A program made the translations under genes and the position numbers. Below are positions 9,501-17,154 of a stretch of DNA of 64,000 nucleotides, in pieces. This DNA comes from Nitrospira_D sp035465795 (lineage in GTDB: Bacteria; Nitrospirota; Nitrospiria; Nitrospirales; Nitrospiraceae). The DNA is taken from assembly GCF_049546785.1 (NCBI RefSeq), contig NZ_JBMWAN010000001.1, positions 558,001 to 622,000 of the forward strand, in the 5' to 3' direction. Position 1 is the first letter of the stretch; the number at the start of each line of letters is the position of its first letter. Under the pieces are notes generated by a model. It ran no database searches, had not been told where the DNA came from, and saw nothing but the letters and a program-made list of their open reading frames with translations.

Positions 9501-11109
9501 ACGCCCCGCTCGTGTTATTGATCGTGAATACCGACACATTGCTGGAGCCGGCATTCGCCACATACGCAAACCGCCCGCTCGAGTCCACCGCCACGCTGCG
9601 CGGGGCCGTCCCCACGGCAACCGGGCTCCCCGGCACTACCGTCAGCGCCCCGCTCGTGCTATCAATCGTAAATACCGACACATTGTTGGAGCCTTCGTTT
9701 GCCACATACGCCCACCGCTCACTCAGGTCCACGGCAACGTCACGAGGGGCCGTCCCTGCGGTAAACGGACTCCCCGGCACCGCCATCAGCGCTCCGGTCG
9801 TGCTATCGATCGTGGTCGCTGACACGTTATTGAAGCCCTGATTTGCCACATAGGCAAACTTCGGCGTGAATTGGACCGCCGTCGTGCCATGAACCATCGC
9901 GACGGAGCTCGGACCGCTGCGGGTGGCCACCGTCGCCGACGTGGCCAAAGGCGTCAGCGCACCCGTCGTCCCATCGATTGCAAATACCGACAGGCTGTTC
10001 CCACCGTTGTTCGCCACATAGGCAAACCGCCCAGTCAGATCCACAGTAACAAAGAGGGGCTTCGTCCCCGCGGCCACATCTGGGCCCACGGCCGTGAGCG
10101 CCCCCGTGTTGCTGTTGATCGCGAACGCCGACACGCTGTTGCCGCCGTTGTTTGCCACATACACAAACCGCCCGCTCGGCTCCACCGCAATCGCACGGGG
10201 ATTGCCCCCTGTGGCCACCGGAGTGCCTACCGCCGTCAACGCCCCTGTCGTCCCATCAATCGCATACACCGACACATTGTTGGACGACCGGTTCGCCACA
10301 TAGACAAACCGTCCGCTCGGGTCCACCGTGACAGCACGTGGCATTGACCCGGCAGTGAAGGGACTCCCCGCCACCGGCGTCAGCGCGCCGGTCGTCCCAT
10401 CGATCGCAAACGCCGACACGTTGTTGGAGCCTTGGTTCGCCACATAGGCCCACCGCCCGGCCGGCTCCACCATGATGGCCACGGGCGTTGTGCCCGTCGC
10501 CACAGGACTACCTACCGCAGTCAGACCCCCGGTGGTGCTATTAATCGCATAGGCCGACATTGTGCTGGCGCCTTGGTTCACCACGTAGACAAACCGCCCG
10601 CTCGGCTCCACCGTCACGGCAGTAGGAAGAGCCCCGGTGGCTACCGCAGGACCCACGGCTGTCAGCGCCCCCGTCGTCCCATTGATCGTGAACGCCGACA
10701 CGCTGTTGGCCCCCCCGTTCGCCGTATAGGCAAACCGTCTGCTTGGGTCCACGGCAACCTGGCTGGGCCCATTCCCGGTGAGGACATACCCGAGCGAACG
10801 CAACTGGCCGCTTGTCGCATTCACGGCATAGACCGAGATCGTGTTCTCGTTCTCGTTCGTGACATAGGCGAACCGCGGGACAGTCCCGCCACTACTGCCA
10901 TCCGACTCGTTCGATCCGCTGGCCACGACTGCCCCGACTGCTCCGCTAGTGCCGCCTCCGCCGCTATCGCCTCCGCTTCCACAACCTGCCAGCGTCAGAC
11001 TGCCGATGCTTAAGGCCACAACCCCCAAGCTCGAAGCGATGCCACGCCAAACATGCCGATACGGGGGGGAACTGCGGTGCATCATGGCCAGAGACCTGTT
11101 TGTATTCAT
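6538..11109 (-). CDS. Giant YncE/lactonase-like beta-propeller lipoprotein
   Basis: A 1523-residue lipoprotein. The ATG at 11109 follows GGAGG with 8-nt spacing. The signal peptide ends in lipobox LTLAGC (about residue 43) and a Gly/Ser linker follows. Two propeller regions are each built of roughly 14 repeats of about 48 residues, with the recurring core GRFVYVAN..SNNVSV..I...TGALT. These are typical of the 6-phosphogluconolactonase-like/YncE seven-bladed folds. Between them is a BACON/Ig-like domain of about 100 residues (SPATLSFTA to VPVTFTI; about 8597-8886). Both halves open with almost the same GGTVPRF sequence, so the array arose by internal duplication. It is probably a surface or periplasmic adhesion or matrix protein; enzymatic lactonase activity is unlikely. 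A weak -24/-12-like match lies at 11144-11159. Confidence 0.88.
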   Translation of the reverse strand: MNTNRSLAMMHRSSPPYRHVWRGIASSLGVVALSIGSLTLAGCGSGGDSGGGGTSGAVGAVVASGSNESDGSSGGTVPRFAYVTNENENTISVYAVNATSGQLRSLGYVLTGNGPSQVAVDPSRRFAYTANGGANSVSAFTINGTTGALTAVGPAVATGALPTAVTVEPSGRFVYVVNQGASTMSAYAINSTTGGLTAVGSPVATGTTPVAIMVEPAGRWAYVANQGSNNVSAFAIDGTTGALTPVAGSPFTAGSMPRAVTVDPSGRFVYVANRSSNNVSVYAIDGTTGALTAVGTPVATGGNPRAIAVEPSGRFVYVANNGGNSVSAFAINSNTGALTAVGPDVAAGTKPLFVTVDLTGRFAYVANNGGNSLSVFAIDGTTGALTPLATSATVATRSGPSSVAMVHGTTAVQFTPKFAYVANQGFNNVSATTIDSTTGALMAVPGSPFTAGTAPRDVAVDLSERWAYVANEGSNNVSVFTIDSTSGALTVVPGSPVAVGTAPRSVAVDSSGRFAYVANAGSSNVSVFTINNTSGALTAVGSPVAVGTTPRGVTVDPTGRFTYVANAGSNTVSAFTINRLDGRLTAVSGSPFAAGTMPRAVTVHPTGRFVYVVNETSNDVSVYTINSATGALAPVGGSVPAGASPVSITVDPTGRVAYVVNQGSNDVSVFAINGTTGALTAASAPIATGALPVSVSVDPSGRFAYVDYGNNSVSVFTLDGITGALTAAGTFGDVPAGGVTPPAISLSPATLSFTAREGGGNPSSQTLNISNVGGGTLDWSASVNGAWLTVSPTSGTGNGALTVTVATGALTAGTYNGSITLSAPEATAVTVPVTFTIRAAPASGGTVPRFIYASNENDSTISIYAVDAANGQLRTLGYVNTGRGPIQVAADPTGRFAYTVNGGANTVSAFAINSATGALTSVGPAAATVTYPDAVEVEPNGRFVYVTSRADSSLSAYVIDNTTGALTAVGSPLATGAIPMAMAVDPSGRFVYVANQGSNNVSAFAIDGTTGALTPVVGSPFAAGSMARAIAVDPTGRFAYVVNRTSNNLSAYTIDGTTGALTPVAGSPFAGLSDPRGVTVDPSGRFVYAVNNGANSVSVYAINGTTGALTPVAGSPFATGTKPLSVVVDPSGRVAYVTNMGANSLSAYTIDGTTGALTPLATAATVAARSGPSSLAMVRGTAAVQFTPKFAFTANQASNNVSAYTVDGTTGAVTTVAGSPFAAGTTPRSVTVEPGGRFAYVANAGSNNVSAYTIESASGALTAVGSPVVTGTTPRSVTVEPSGRFAYVANESSNNVSVYALNGTTGALTVVSGGPYVAGTMPRGVTVDPTGRWAYVANAGSNNISAFTINRLDGRLTAVTGSPFAAGASPRSVTVDPTGRFAYVANETSNNVSVFTISSTTGALTAVGSPVASGINPVSVTVEQTGRFAYVVNQGSNTVVAYTINGTTGALTAVGSPVTTGILPASATVDISGRWLYVANLNSNDVSVFTVDGTTGALTAAGTFVGAPPVIGPFSIAGSGAVQ
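6590..10890 (-). repeat. Tandem propeller-blade repeats, duplicated as a block
   Basis: About 144-bp coding repeats run through the gene, grouped in two blocks (about 8930-10890 and 6590-8590) separated by the BACON-like domain. Matching landmarks in each block include the GPSSVAMV or GPSSLAMV segment followed by VQFTPKFA, and the NRLDGRLTAV segment. Confidence 0.85.
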
Positions 11110-11557
11110 GAAGGTTTCCTCCAGAACGGATCCGGGTTGTAATAGCTTATGTATGGCCTTCACTGGTCGTAAACCACCGGGAAAGCGTGCGCATCATGCA
11201 CGAAACCCACATGATGAGGATATTCTGCTTTAGAGGGGTAATATCGAGGAGAAACGGACAACGCCTATAGAAAACAGTGAAGATTGCCTACAAACAATGG
11301 CAAATCCATGGAGAGTACCGCCCTTCGCTCTTGCTCAAGGGCCTCCACAATTTGGAAGCGAGCGGCACAGGCCAACTACAGGTGCTCCCCTCTGGCATCA
11401 CGGACATCCGATTTCGGAATTGTTCATGCTGCCAAGGCGGATCCACCATCCACATGCGCAGACCATACAAGACCATGTCGTAGAGGTGCCTCCCCTGCAA
11501 AGGGAAGAAGGTAAGGAAACAGGATACGCCCGGGAATGGAGGCCTCGACCAAATAAA
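11110..11557. other. Intergenic region without a convincing gene
   Basis: 448 nt upstream of the propeller gene. Short frames on both strands lack homology, ribosome sites and consistent codon use. The minus strand carries a weak -24/-12-like sequence (AGGCCATACATAAGCT, 11144-11159) 35 nt before the propeller start, but no copy of the GTAAR-N5-TTTAC operator. So this gene is probably not in the same regulon as the PEP-CTERM genes. Confidence 0.5.
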
Positions 11558-11589
11558 GAGGGCCGGTCGATCGGTGATCGCCGGCCCTC
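11558..11589 (-). terminator. Terminator after third PEP-CTERM gene
   Basis: GAGGGCCGG (11558-11566) pairs perfectly with 11581-11589. A separate small inverted repeat, CTCAGTCAG/CTGACTGAG (11617-11625 and 11632-11640), brackets the stop codon of the gene, so there are two stacked hairpins. Confidence 0.65.
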
Positions 11590-11626
11590 AGAAAACAGGG
11601 GCTCTCTATTATTTACCTCAGTCAGC

Positions 11627-12391
11627 TTACACTGACTGAGATGCACGCCGCCGCTGCCACAACCCAACGCCCAGCAACCCGGCTCCCATCAGCAACGCGG
11701 TGCTTGGCTCAGGCACGCCTCTCACCGTAGTGCCTGCATCGTTCGTGAAAGGGGCGTAATAGTTCGCATCAATATCACCGCTTCTGAACTTTTCACTATA
11801 CAAGTCAAAATGCAGTGAATATGCGGAATTCATCAGACTGCGGTCTACCTGAAACGCCGCATAAAGCAACCCGGTTCCCCCTAGATGGGAGGTAATGCCG
11901 CCGGGATTTACCGCTGTGTTATAGATGCCGGCCGTATTCAATGAACCAAATGTAAATGCAAACTCACGGAAAAACGTGGGATACATTCCATGCGGGGCAA
12001 GATCCCCCTGGTCGAAGGTAGCCGTTAGACCTTCAATTGGCGGAGTGCCAAATGTCATCCCGCTCGTCACATTAACCAGGGTCCCGTTCACACTAAATGA
12101 GCCCAAGTCCGCTGCCGCCGATGTGAGAGGTTCCAACGCGACCGAAAGATAGTACGTATCGGTCAGGGATGGCGCACTCCCGGGGCGAGCCGTTGTATCG
12201 ATTAACGCATACACTGTAAAGGTATCGCGTTGAGTCATCACTGTCTGGGTAGCAGTGTCGTACCAGCCTCCCGCAATATCGAGTTGTAAGGAGGGCACGG
12301 CATGTGCAGCAGGCGCTCCGACCGCTAACAACCCGAACAATGTGAGGCCGCTCAGAAAACCCGATAGGCCATTCCGACACTGATTATTCAT
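11627..12391 (-). CDS. PEP-CTERM sorting domain protein (third, unrelated to copies A/B)
   Basis: A 254-residue exported protein. The ATG at 12391 is chosen because the longer frame runs through the sigma-54 promoter, and because GAGAGGA lies upstream. The signal peptide ends near AAHA (about residue 31). The central region (LQLDIAGGWYD, FTVYALIDT, DTYYLSVALEP) resembles a choice-of-anchor beta-sandwich domain. The tail is VPEPSTALLMGAGLLGVGLW followed by RRRAS, the PEP-CTERM exosortase signal. It lies next to prsR in the same direction but has its own sigma-54 promoter and upstream sites. Molecular function unknown; matrix or surface cargo. Confidence 0.92.
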   Translation of the reverse strand: MNNQCRNGLSGFLSGLTLFGLLAVGAPAAHAVPSLQLDIAGGWYDTATQTVMTQRDTFTVYALIDTTARPGSAPSLTDTYYLSVALEPLTSAAADLGSFSVNGTLVNVTSGMTFGTPPIEGLTATFDQGDLAPHGMYPTFFREFAFTFGSLNTAGIYNTAVNPGGITSHLGGTGLLYAAFQVDRSLMNSAYSLHFDLYSEKFRSGDIDANYYAPFTNDAGTTVRGVPEPSTALLMGAGLLGVGLWQRRRASQSV

Positions 12392-12445
12392 GGTTCTTGA
12401 TCCTCTCGTGAAATGGTGCAACATGAACTGTCTGGGGCCTAAGAG

Positions 12446-12461
12446 AGCACGATACATGCCA
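12446..12461 (-). promoter_or_regulatory. Sigma-54 promoter of third PEP-CTERM gene
   Basis: The minus strand reads TGGCATGTATCGTGCT, with correct 10-nt spacing between GG and GC. The start is expected near 12435, giving a leader of about 44 nt. The remaining gap to prsR (to 12735) is AT-rich and holds operator candidates at 12535 and 12624. A variant with 3-nt spacing (GTCAG-N3-TTTAC) lies at 12660-12672. Confidence 0.8.
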
Positions 12462-12534
12462 CCCTATATTTTTTCGTAAATACTTGAAATTATAGGATCA
12501 AATGTCCGCGTAATGGATCAGGAGATAATCACTT

Positions 12535-12549
12535 GTAAGCTTTTTTTAC
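12535..12549. promoter_or_regulatory. Candidate PrsR operator (GTAAG-N5-TTTAC)
   Basis: GTAAGCTTTTTTTAC flanked by T and A, about 75 bp upstream of the -24 element at 12461. The distance is the same as for the 6218 site at its promoter. Confidence 0.55.
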
Positions 12550-12623
12550 AGAGACAACGAGACTGGATAAGTCAAACATATGAGATCATAAGCATTTCAA
12601 CGCCTTGCGTGGCAGCGTCTACC

Positions 12624-12638
12624 GTCAAATGTATTTAC
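12624..12638. promoter_or_regulatory. Candidate PrsR operator (GTCAA-N5-TTTAC)
   Basis: GTCAAATGTATTTAC, about 165 bp upstream of the -24 element. It matches the 5323 site at 12 of 15 positions, and its distance equals that of the 6307 site. Confidence 0.55.
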
Positions 12639-12735
12639 AGGAACTGGAACTTTCAGAATGTCAGTAATTTACAAACCAACGCGCATAGTTTTTTTAACAG
12701 GCGCCCGACTCTTCTTCCTTGAGCTCTTCAAACGT

Positions 12736-14097
12736 TTACTTCTTCAACCCATACCGGGCCAGCAGTTGGTAGAGCGTCGGGCGACTGATCCCAAGCTCAG
12801 CCGCCGCGCGAGAGATATTTCCGCCGGCCTTCTCCATGGCGAGCCGAACCAGATCCTTTTCCCGGCTCTCGCGTGATTCCCTGAGGGTCGAAGCCTCTCC
12901 CTCCGTGCCAGCAGTGGGTTGCAACTCCAGGTTTGAGGGGGTGACATATCTCCCTTCTGCCATGAGCACCGCCCGCTTGATCCGGTTCTCCACTTCACGC
13001 ACGTTGCCGGGCCAATGGTGCGCGGTTAATGCGGCCATCGCCTCGGGAGTGAATCCTGCGAGCGGCTTGCGCTGCTCTTCGGCAAACCGCCGCAAGAAGG
13101 CACGCGCCAGCAAGGGGATATCGGCGCGGCGTTCACTCAGCCGCGGCATGGGAATAGTGACGACGCACAGCCGGTAGTACAAATCCTCCCGAAAGCGTGC
13201 GCTGCCGATCGCGCTCTGGAGATCAACATGTGTCGCGGCAATGATCCTTGCATCGACGACAATGGAGTCTTTCCCACCCAGCCGCTGAATCTCATGCTCC
13301 TGCAAGAACCGCAGGAGTTTCACCTGGAGTGGCAACGGGATGTCGCCGATTTCGTCGAGAAACAGCGTGCCGCCCTGCGCGCTTTCGATGCGTCCCTTTC
13401 GTTGCTGCGCGGCTCCGGTAAACGCGCCTTTCTCATACCCGAACAGTTCACTCTCAAGCAGCGTGTCCGGAATCGCCCCGCAGTTAATGGCGACGAAAGG
13501 CTGGGCCTTTCTGGCGCTCTGACGGTGAATGGCTCTGGCGACCAGCTCTTTCCCTGTCCCGCTTTCCCCGGTAATCAAGACCGGCACATCTGACGGTCCG
13601 ACACGCCGGATCATGCGAAACACCTCTTGCATACGCTCGCTGCCTCCGATCAGCCCTTCGAACTCGCTCTGCCAGGCCTGCTCCTGCAAGGCACGGTTGT
13701 CCCGCTCCAAACCGGAGAGATAGTTCGCGCGCTGCAGCACAATCTTCAAGACATCGAGCTGGACGGGTTTCTCAATGAAATCGCAGGCACCGCTTTCGAT
13801 GGCCGCGACGGCGTTCGCCCGGTCGCTATTGCCCGTAACCACGATCACTTTCGCCCCGGGATTGAGCTTGAGGAGCTCGCGCAAGATAGCCAGGCCTTCC
13901 GAGGCCCCGTCGGTATCCGGCGGCAATCCCAGGTCCAGCAGAACCAATCGCGGCATCGCCTGCCGGACTTGCGCCAGCGCCGTCACACGATCAGACGCCT
14001 CCAGCAGCTGGTACTCCGGGGCAAGGGCCCACTTCATTTGGTCCCGAATCTCGGCATCGTCATCGACAAGCAGCAGGGCAGGGCGGGTATGCATCAT
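12736..14097 (-). CDS. prsR: PEP-CTERM-box sigma-54 response regulator PrsR
   Basis: A 453-residue NtrC-type activator. An N-terminal receiver (residues 5-125) has acidic DDD at 12-14 and phospho-acceptor D55 (LVLLDLG). The AAA+ domain has Walker A GESGTGKE (about 176), the sigma-54 contact loop GAFTGA (about 230) and an R-finger region REDLYYRL. A C-terminal Fis-type helix-turn-helix ends in ISRPTLYQLLARYGLKK. This architecture and its pairing with prsK and PEP-CTERM genes identify PrsR. It is expected to activate RpoN promoters such as those at 5089, 6127, 12446 and 16833. It lies 42 nt downstream of prsK, so the two are probably co-transcribed. Recognition of the GTMAR-N5-TTTAC repeat is inferred. 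Confidence 0.95.
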   Translation of the reverse strand: MMHTRPALLLVDDDAEIRDQMKWALAPEYQLLEASDRVTALAQVRQAMPRLVLLDLGLPPDTDGASEGLAILRELLKLNPGAKVIVVTGNSDRANAVAAIESGACDFIEKPVQLDVLKIVLQRANYLSGLERDNRALQEQAWQSEFEGLIGGSERMQEVFRMIRRVGPSDVPVLITGESGTGKELVARAIHRQSARKAQPFVAINCGAIPDTLLESELFGYEKGAFTGAAQQRKGRIESAQGGTLFLDEIGDIPLPLQVKLLRFLQEHEIQRLGGKDSIVVDARIIAATHVDLQSAIGSARFREDLYYRLCVVTIPMPRLSERRADIPLLARAFLRRFAEEQRKPLAGFTPEAMAALTAHHWPGNVREVENRIKRAVLMAEGRYVTPSNLELQPTAGTEGEASTLRESRESREKDLVRLAMEKAGGNISRAAAELGISRPTLYQLLARYGLKK

Positions 14098-14139
14098 GGC
14101 CTCACATATCCACGGCTTCCATCGCTAAGATGGCACAGT

Positions 14140-16272
14140 TCAATGCGTAATGAACGCTTTTTCGCGATCGCCGAACGGGCGAGACAGCGGGAATTCAATC
14201 CGGACTTGAGTCCCCTTCCCCACCTGACTTCGAATCTGAATCGTCCCCTGATGCGCCTCCACGATCTGCTTGCATTGGTAGAGCCCGATACCAAGGCCTC
14301 CGGGCCTGCTGGATTGAGACGGTTGGAACAACGTCTCAAGCATGCCGGAAGGGATTCCACACCCCGTATCCTCGACCATAATGACGACGGCGGCGCTCAA
14401 TTGCTCGATTGCAATCGAGATATCCCCCTCATGGCCGATGGCTTGTTTGGCGTTCAATACGACATTGAGCAAGACTTGTTGAATCTGTTCTCGCACGGCC
14501 ATGACCGGTTGAACCGCCTCCCCTGCAACGTGCAACCGCACCATCCCCTCTCCCCTGAGAGGGGCCACGATCTCCTCGACGAGAGCGAAGAGTTCCACCG
14601 CTTCAGGCGTTCCCGCGCACGGAGAATTAAAGGATGCGAGCGAGAGCTTGCTCAGAAGCGCGGTCATTTTTTGAGCGGTGTCCGTCACCGTCCTCATCGC
14701 CGATTCCTGGAACGCAGGATCCCGGCCATGATGTTGGGCGTTCTGAGCCACCAGCGACAATCTCGACGCCAGATTTTTCAAGTCATGGAGACAGAAAACC
14801 GAAAACCGGTGCAGCGCTTCCAGCTCTGCCGATGCCTGGCGCTCTTCCGCCCACCTCGCGTTGGAGAGCAAGGCCCCGACGTGATGGGAAATCCCGCGAA
14901 GTAAATCGCAATCCTCCGTTCCATAGTCCTCGCCGTGGGGCTGTTGCCCCAGGGCAACAAAGGCGCTGAGCCTGCCCTCTGTCCGGATCGGGAAACACAG
15001 CACCGTGCCCGACCTCGCCAAGGGATCGTCCAGGGCATCAGTCCCGGTGCCTTCTCCGTTCCTTCCTCCCTTAATGATGACCGGCTCATCTTTCTTCGAT
15101 AGCTCCGCAATGACCGGATGCGTGAGATCGAGGAGGAACGGCTCCGTCTCAGCCATGACCGGTCTGATCTGAGAAAAGCGCCGATCCGCATCACGGAACG
15201 CCCATATGGCGATGGTGGTGGTGGAAAAGGTCTTAATCAAGAGATCCAGCAGGCGATCCATAATGGCGTCTTTGCTGGCCGCCTGCTGAAAAGCGTCGGT
15301 GACTTGAAGCCATTGGGCACGATAGTCATATTTCGATCGATAAAAATTCCGCGAGAGAAACCCGCGAATTTCCGCGCGCAGCGTTTTTGAGAACACGGCG
15401 ATCGCCAGCCCGACCAGGGCCCCGAACACCACGATCACACTGAGACCGACTCCCAGCGATTGATCGGTTTGCCGGAGCCACTCTCCAATGGCCCCTACTG
15501 CGATCAGGTAAAGCCCGATAAGAATGAAGCTCACAGACCCCAAAAGAGCCTGCTGAGACACATAGGCGTTGACCAAGACTTCCCGCAATCGACTGCGCGC
15601 CAATCCATAGGCGATTAAGGACAGCGCAATGGCTGTGGCGAGGCTGGAGACCAGGACATATTCCGGCAGCCAAATCGGGACGAGGAGCATCTGACCGGCT
15701 TGGTAAATTTGATAGCCCGCCAGCCCACCCAGACCAATGACAATGAATTTCAATCGGTAGCGGACAGGTTCATGGCTCGCCCGTAAGACCATCTCCAGCT
15801 GGGCCAGCCCCACCGCCATCGTGACCACCAGGAACAGATAGGGCACGTACCCCCATGAGGCTAATGCGATTGCGGAGGTTCCGTCGTCGAACGCCCTCCG
15901 CTCAAGCACCTGATCTGTCAGTGTCAGCAACGCCAGAAGCAGGCCGAGCACAGCAACGATTCGAGTTCGCCAAAGAGCAGACGCATCCTTTCCCCCTTCC
16001 GCAGGATGAAAGAACGCAATCCCGGCATAGAGCAGGGCCGCCGGCTGGACCAATTCGGTTGCCAGAGCAAGCCGTTGCCAGAAGAGCGCCTGCGCATCGT
16101 CCAGCACTCCTGATCCCTGTGCTATGTGCGTGAGCGCGATCGCCCCGAAGAGTGCGGCGAGACTTGGATATGAGGAGCTGGCCTTCCTCCTGACAAACAG
16201 CAGGCAAGCCAACCCGCCAGCGAGAGCCGCCGTGAGAAATGCCACCATCGGGTACCACGCAGGAACGATCAT
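14140..16272 (-). CDS. prsK: XrtA/PEP-CTERM system sensor histidine kinase PrsK
   Basis: A 710-residue membrane kinase. The ATG at 16272 places a hydrophobic helix immediately at the N-terminus; longer in-frame starts add a non-hydrophobic leader. The first about 300 residues hold about eight transmembrane helices. A GAF-like domain follows (about 330-480). The dimerisation/phospho-acceptor box FCLHDLKNL (His about 495) and a HATPase domain come next, with N box NVVLNAKQAI and G boxes EDTGCGIP and GGLGIGL. It should autophosphorylate and pass phosphate to D55 of PrsR; the signal is unknown. The order of membrane sensor, GAF and kinase domains matches the PrsK family. No sigma-54 element was seen in front of it. 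Confidence 0.94.
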   Translation of the reverse strand: MIVPAWYPMVAFLTAALAGGLACLLFVRRKASSSYPSLAALFGAIALTHIAQGSGVLDDAQALFWQRLALATELVQPAALLYAGIAFFHPAEGGKDASALWRTRIVAVLGLLLALLTLTDQVLERRAFDDGTSAIALASWGYVPYLFLVVTMAVGLAQLEMVLRASHEPVRYRLKFIVIGLGGLAGYQIYQAGQMLLVPIWLPEYVLVSSLATAIALSLIAYGLARSRLREVLVNAYVSQQALLGSVSFILIGLYLIAVGAIGEWLRQTDQSLGVGLSVIVVFGALVGLAIAVFSKTLRAEIRGFLSRNFYRSKYDYRAQWLQVTDAFQQAASKDAIMDRLLDLLIKTFSTTTIAIWAFRDADRRFSQIRPVMAETEPFLLDLTHPVIAELSKKDEPVIIKGGRNGEGTGTDALDDPLARSGTVLCFPIRTEGRLSAFVALGQQPHGEDYGTEDCDLLRGISHHVGALLSNARWAEERQASAELEALHRFSVFCLHDLKNLASRLSLVAQNAQHHGRDPAFQESAMRTVTDTAQKMTALLSKLSLASFNSPCAGTPEAVELFALVEEIVAPLRGEGMVRLHVAGEAVQPVMAVREQIQQVLLNVVLNAKQAIGHEGDISIAIEQLSAAVVIMVEDTGCGIPSGMLETLFQPSQSSRPGGLGIGLYQCKQIVEAHQGTIQIRSQVGKGTQVRIEFPLSRPFGDREKAFITH

Positions 16273-16832
16273 GCTATTTCCGGGAAATAAGATTGCCACG
16301 CCGGGTAGACATTGACCCGAATGATTCCCCTTGAGCATCCATAATCTGAGAAATGAATCCTCTTTTAATCTAGTGGTAGCAGCAATGCAAAATATACCGC
16401 CTCTGAGAAGTCCTCTTACGTCAAGCACACCGGGCGTGAACTTCTTGAGTCAGGTCTGCTCGACACAAGAGGCATTGAGACGTATTGAAATAGCGCCTCG
16501 ATTCTTACTGCCGGTACGAGCTTCAGACTGCAGGAGTTTACCTACATCATTCGAACAAGGCGTGAACATTTAATAAAACAATGCAACTGGATGAAATATA
16601 TACGGTTAGGCATTAGATAGCGTTCAAATGATTCAAATAGTTTCTATGGCATCCTTAAACTAAAAGGTTATATGTACAATAATTTCCAAACAGCCTACGC
16701 TTTCCCAAGATCTCTATGACTCGTTAGCCAGGCAAGTTGGGAGGCCGGAGATTCGTCCTACCCGTTGTTTTTAAAGGTGTACTTACACCGCCTCTTGAAG
16801 AGACCTCAGCACAAACAAATCGCACTCCATTG
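16273..16832. other. AT-rich intergenic region between prsK and the beta-helix gene
   Basis: 560 nt between divergent genes, with clearly lower GC than the flanks. No frame has credible coding character. The right side carries a degenerate operator candidate (TAAAG-N5-CTTAC, 16772-16786) inside the palindrome GGTGTACTTACACC (16775-16788), about 47 bp upstream of the -24 element at 16833. The prsK promoter presumably lies near 16300-16450, but no clear -35/-10 could be defined. Confidence 0.5.
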
Positions 16833-16848
16833 TGGCACCACACTTGCT
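16833..16848 (+). promoter_or_regulatory. Sigma-54 promoter of the first beta-helix gene
   Basis: TGGCACCACACTTGCT is a near-perfect match to the RpoN consensus TGGCAC-N5-TTGC. Transcription should begin near 16860, leaving a long leader (about 145 nt to 17005, about 295 nt to 17155). Confidence 0.82.
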
Positions 16849-17004
16849 TGATCCATTGCGCGAGTAGAAAGACCACAAGGCGGAAAGACCATTCAAGGTC
16901 GTGTCTAGGTCGTGCGGTAACACAATTCCCAGGCGCTTGTGAGTGCGCGCAAGATGCGGTCGGACAACTGGCGTTGGCCTGGAACCGTTAGAAAGGAAAG
17001 AACC

Positions 17005-17154
17005 ATGATACATGCAATCTCGAGGTTGGCGGGAATGAGAGCTCTTGCAACACCCGCTTTCGCCCAAAACCTTCACAGCCGGGCAAATGGTTGCTCCGAT
17101 CAACCCGGTGGCGGCAAATGCTCGGATTTTCGGTTAACGATTGAGGCTACAACA
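17005..17154 (+). other. In-frame upstream start and remnant signal-like segment
   Basis: The ATG at 17005 has a strong AAAGGAAAG site and reads MIHAISRLAGMRALATPAFA, then about 30 residues in frame with the beta-helix protein, whose own signal peptide starts at 17155. It looks like a second, damaged signal peptide fused in front. It could be the true start, a leader peptide or a relic of a duplicated 5' end. Confidence 0.4.

Noticed and set aside
6590..10890. Regular repeats that could suggest a CRISPR or satellite array
   Set aside because: The period is about 144 bp, the repeats are coding, and variation is mostly at third codon positions; there is no repeat-spacer structure.
7522..11013. 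Several plus-strand frames of 100-190 residues
   Set aside because: They lie antisense to the repetitive propeller gene, are rich in Arg/His/Pro repeats, and mirror its 144-bp periodicity.
11277..11635. Short frames on both strands upstream of the propeller gene
   Set aside because: No ribosome sites, no domain, and one overlaps a terminator hairpin.
13627..14904. Plus-strand 425-residue frame
   Set aside because: Antisense to prsR and prsK, which have all expected catalytic motifs; no homology-like features.
16331..16573. Plus-strand 80-residue frame upstream of prsK
   Set aside because: Lies in AT-rich intergenic DNA with no coding character or ribosome site.
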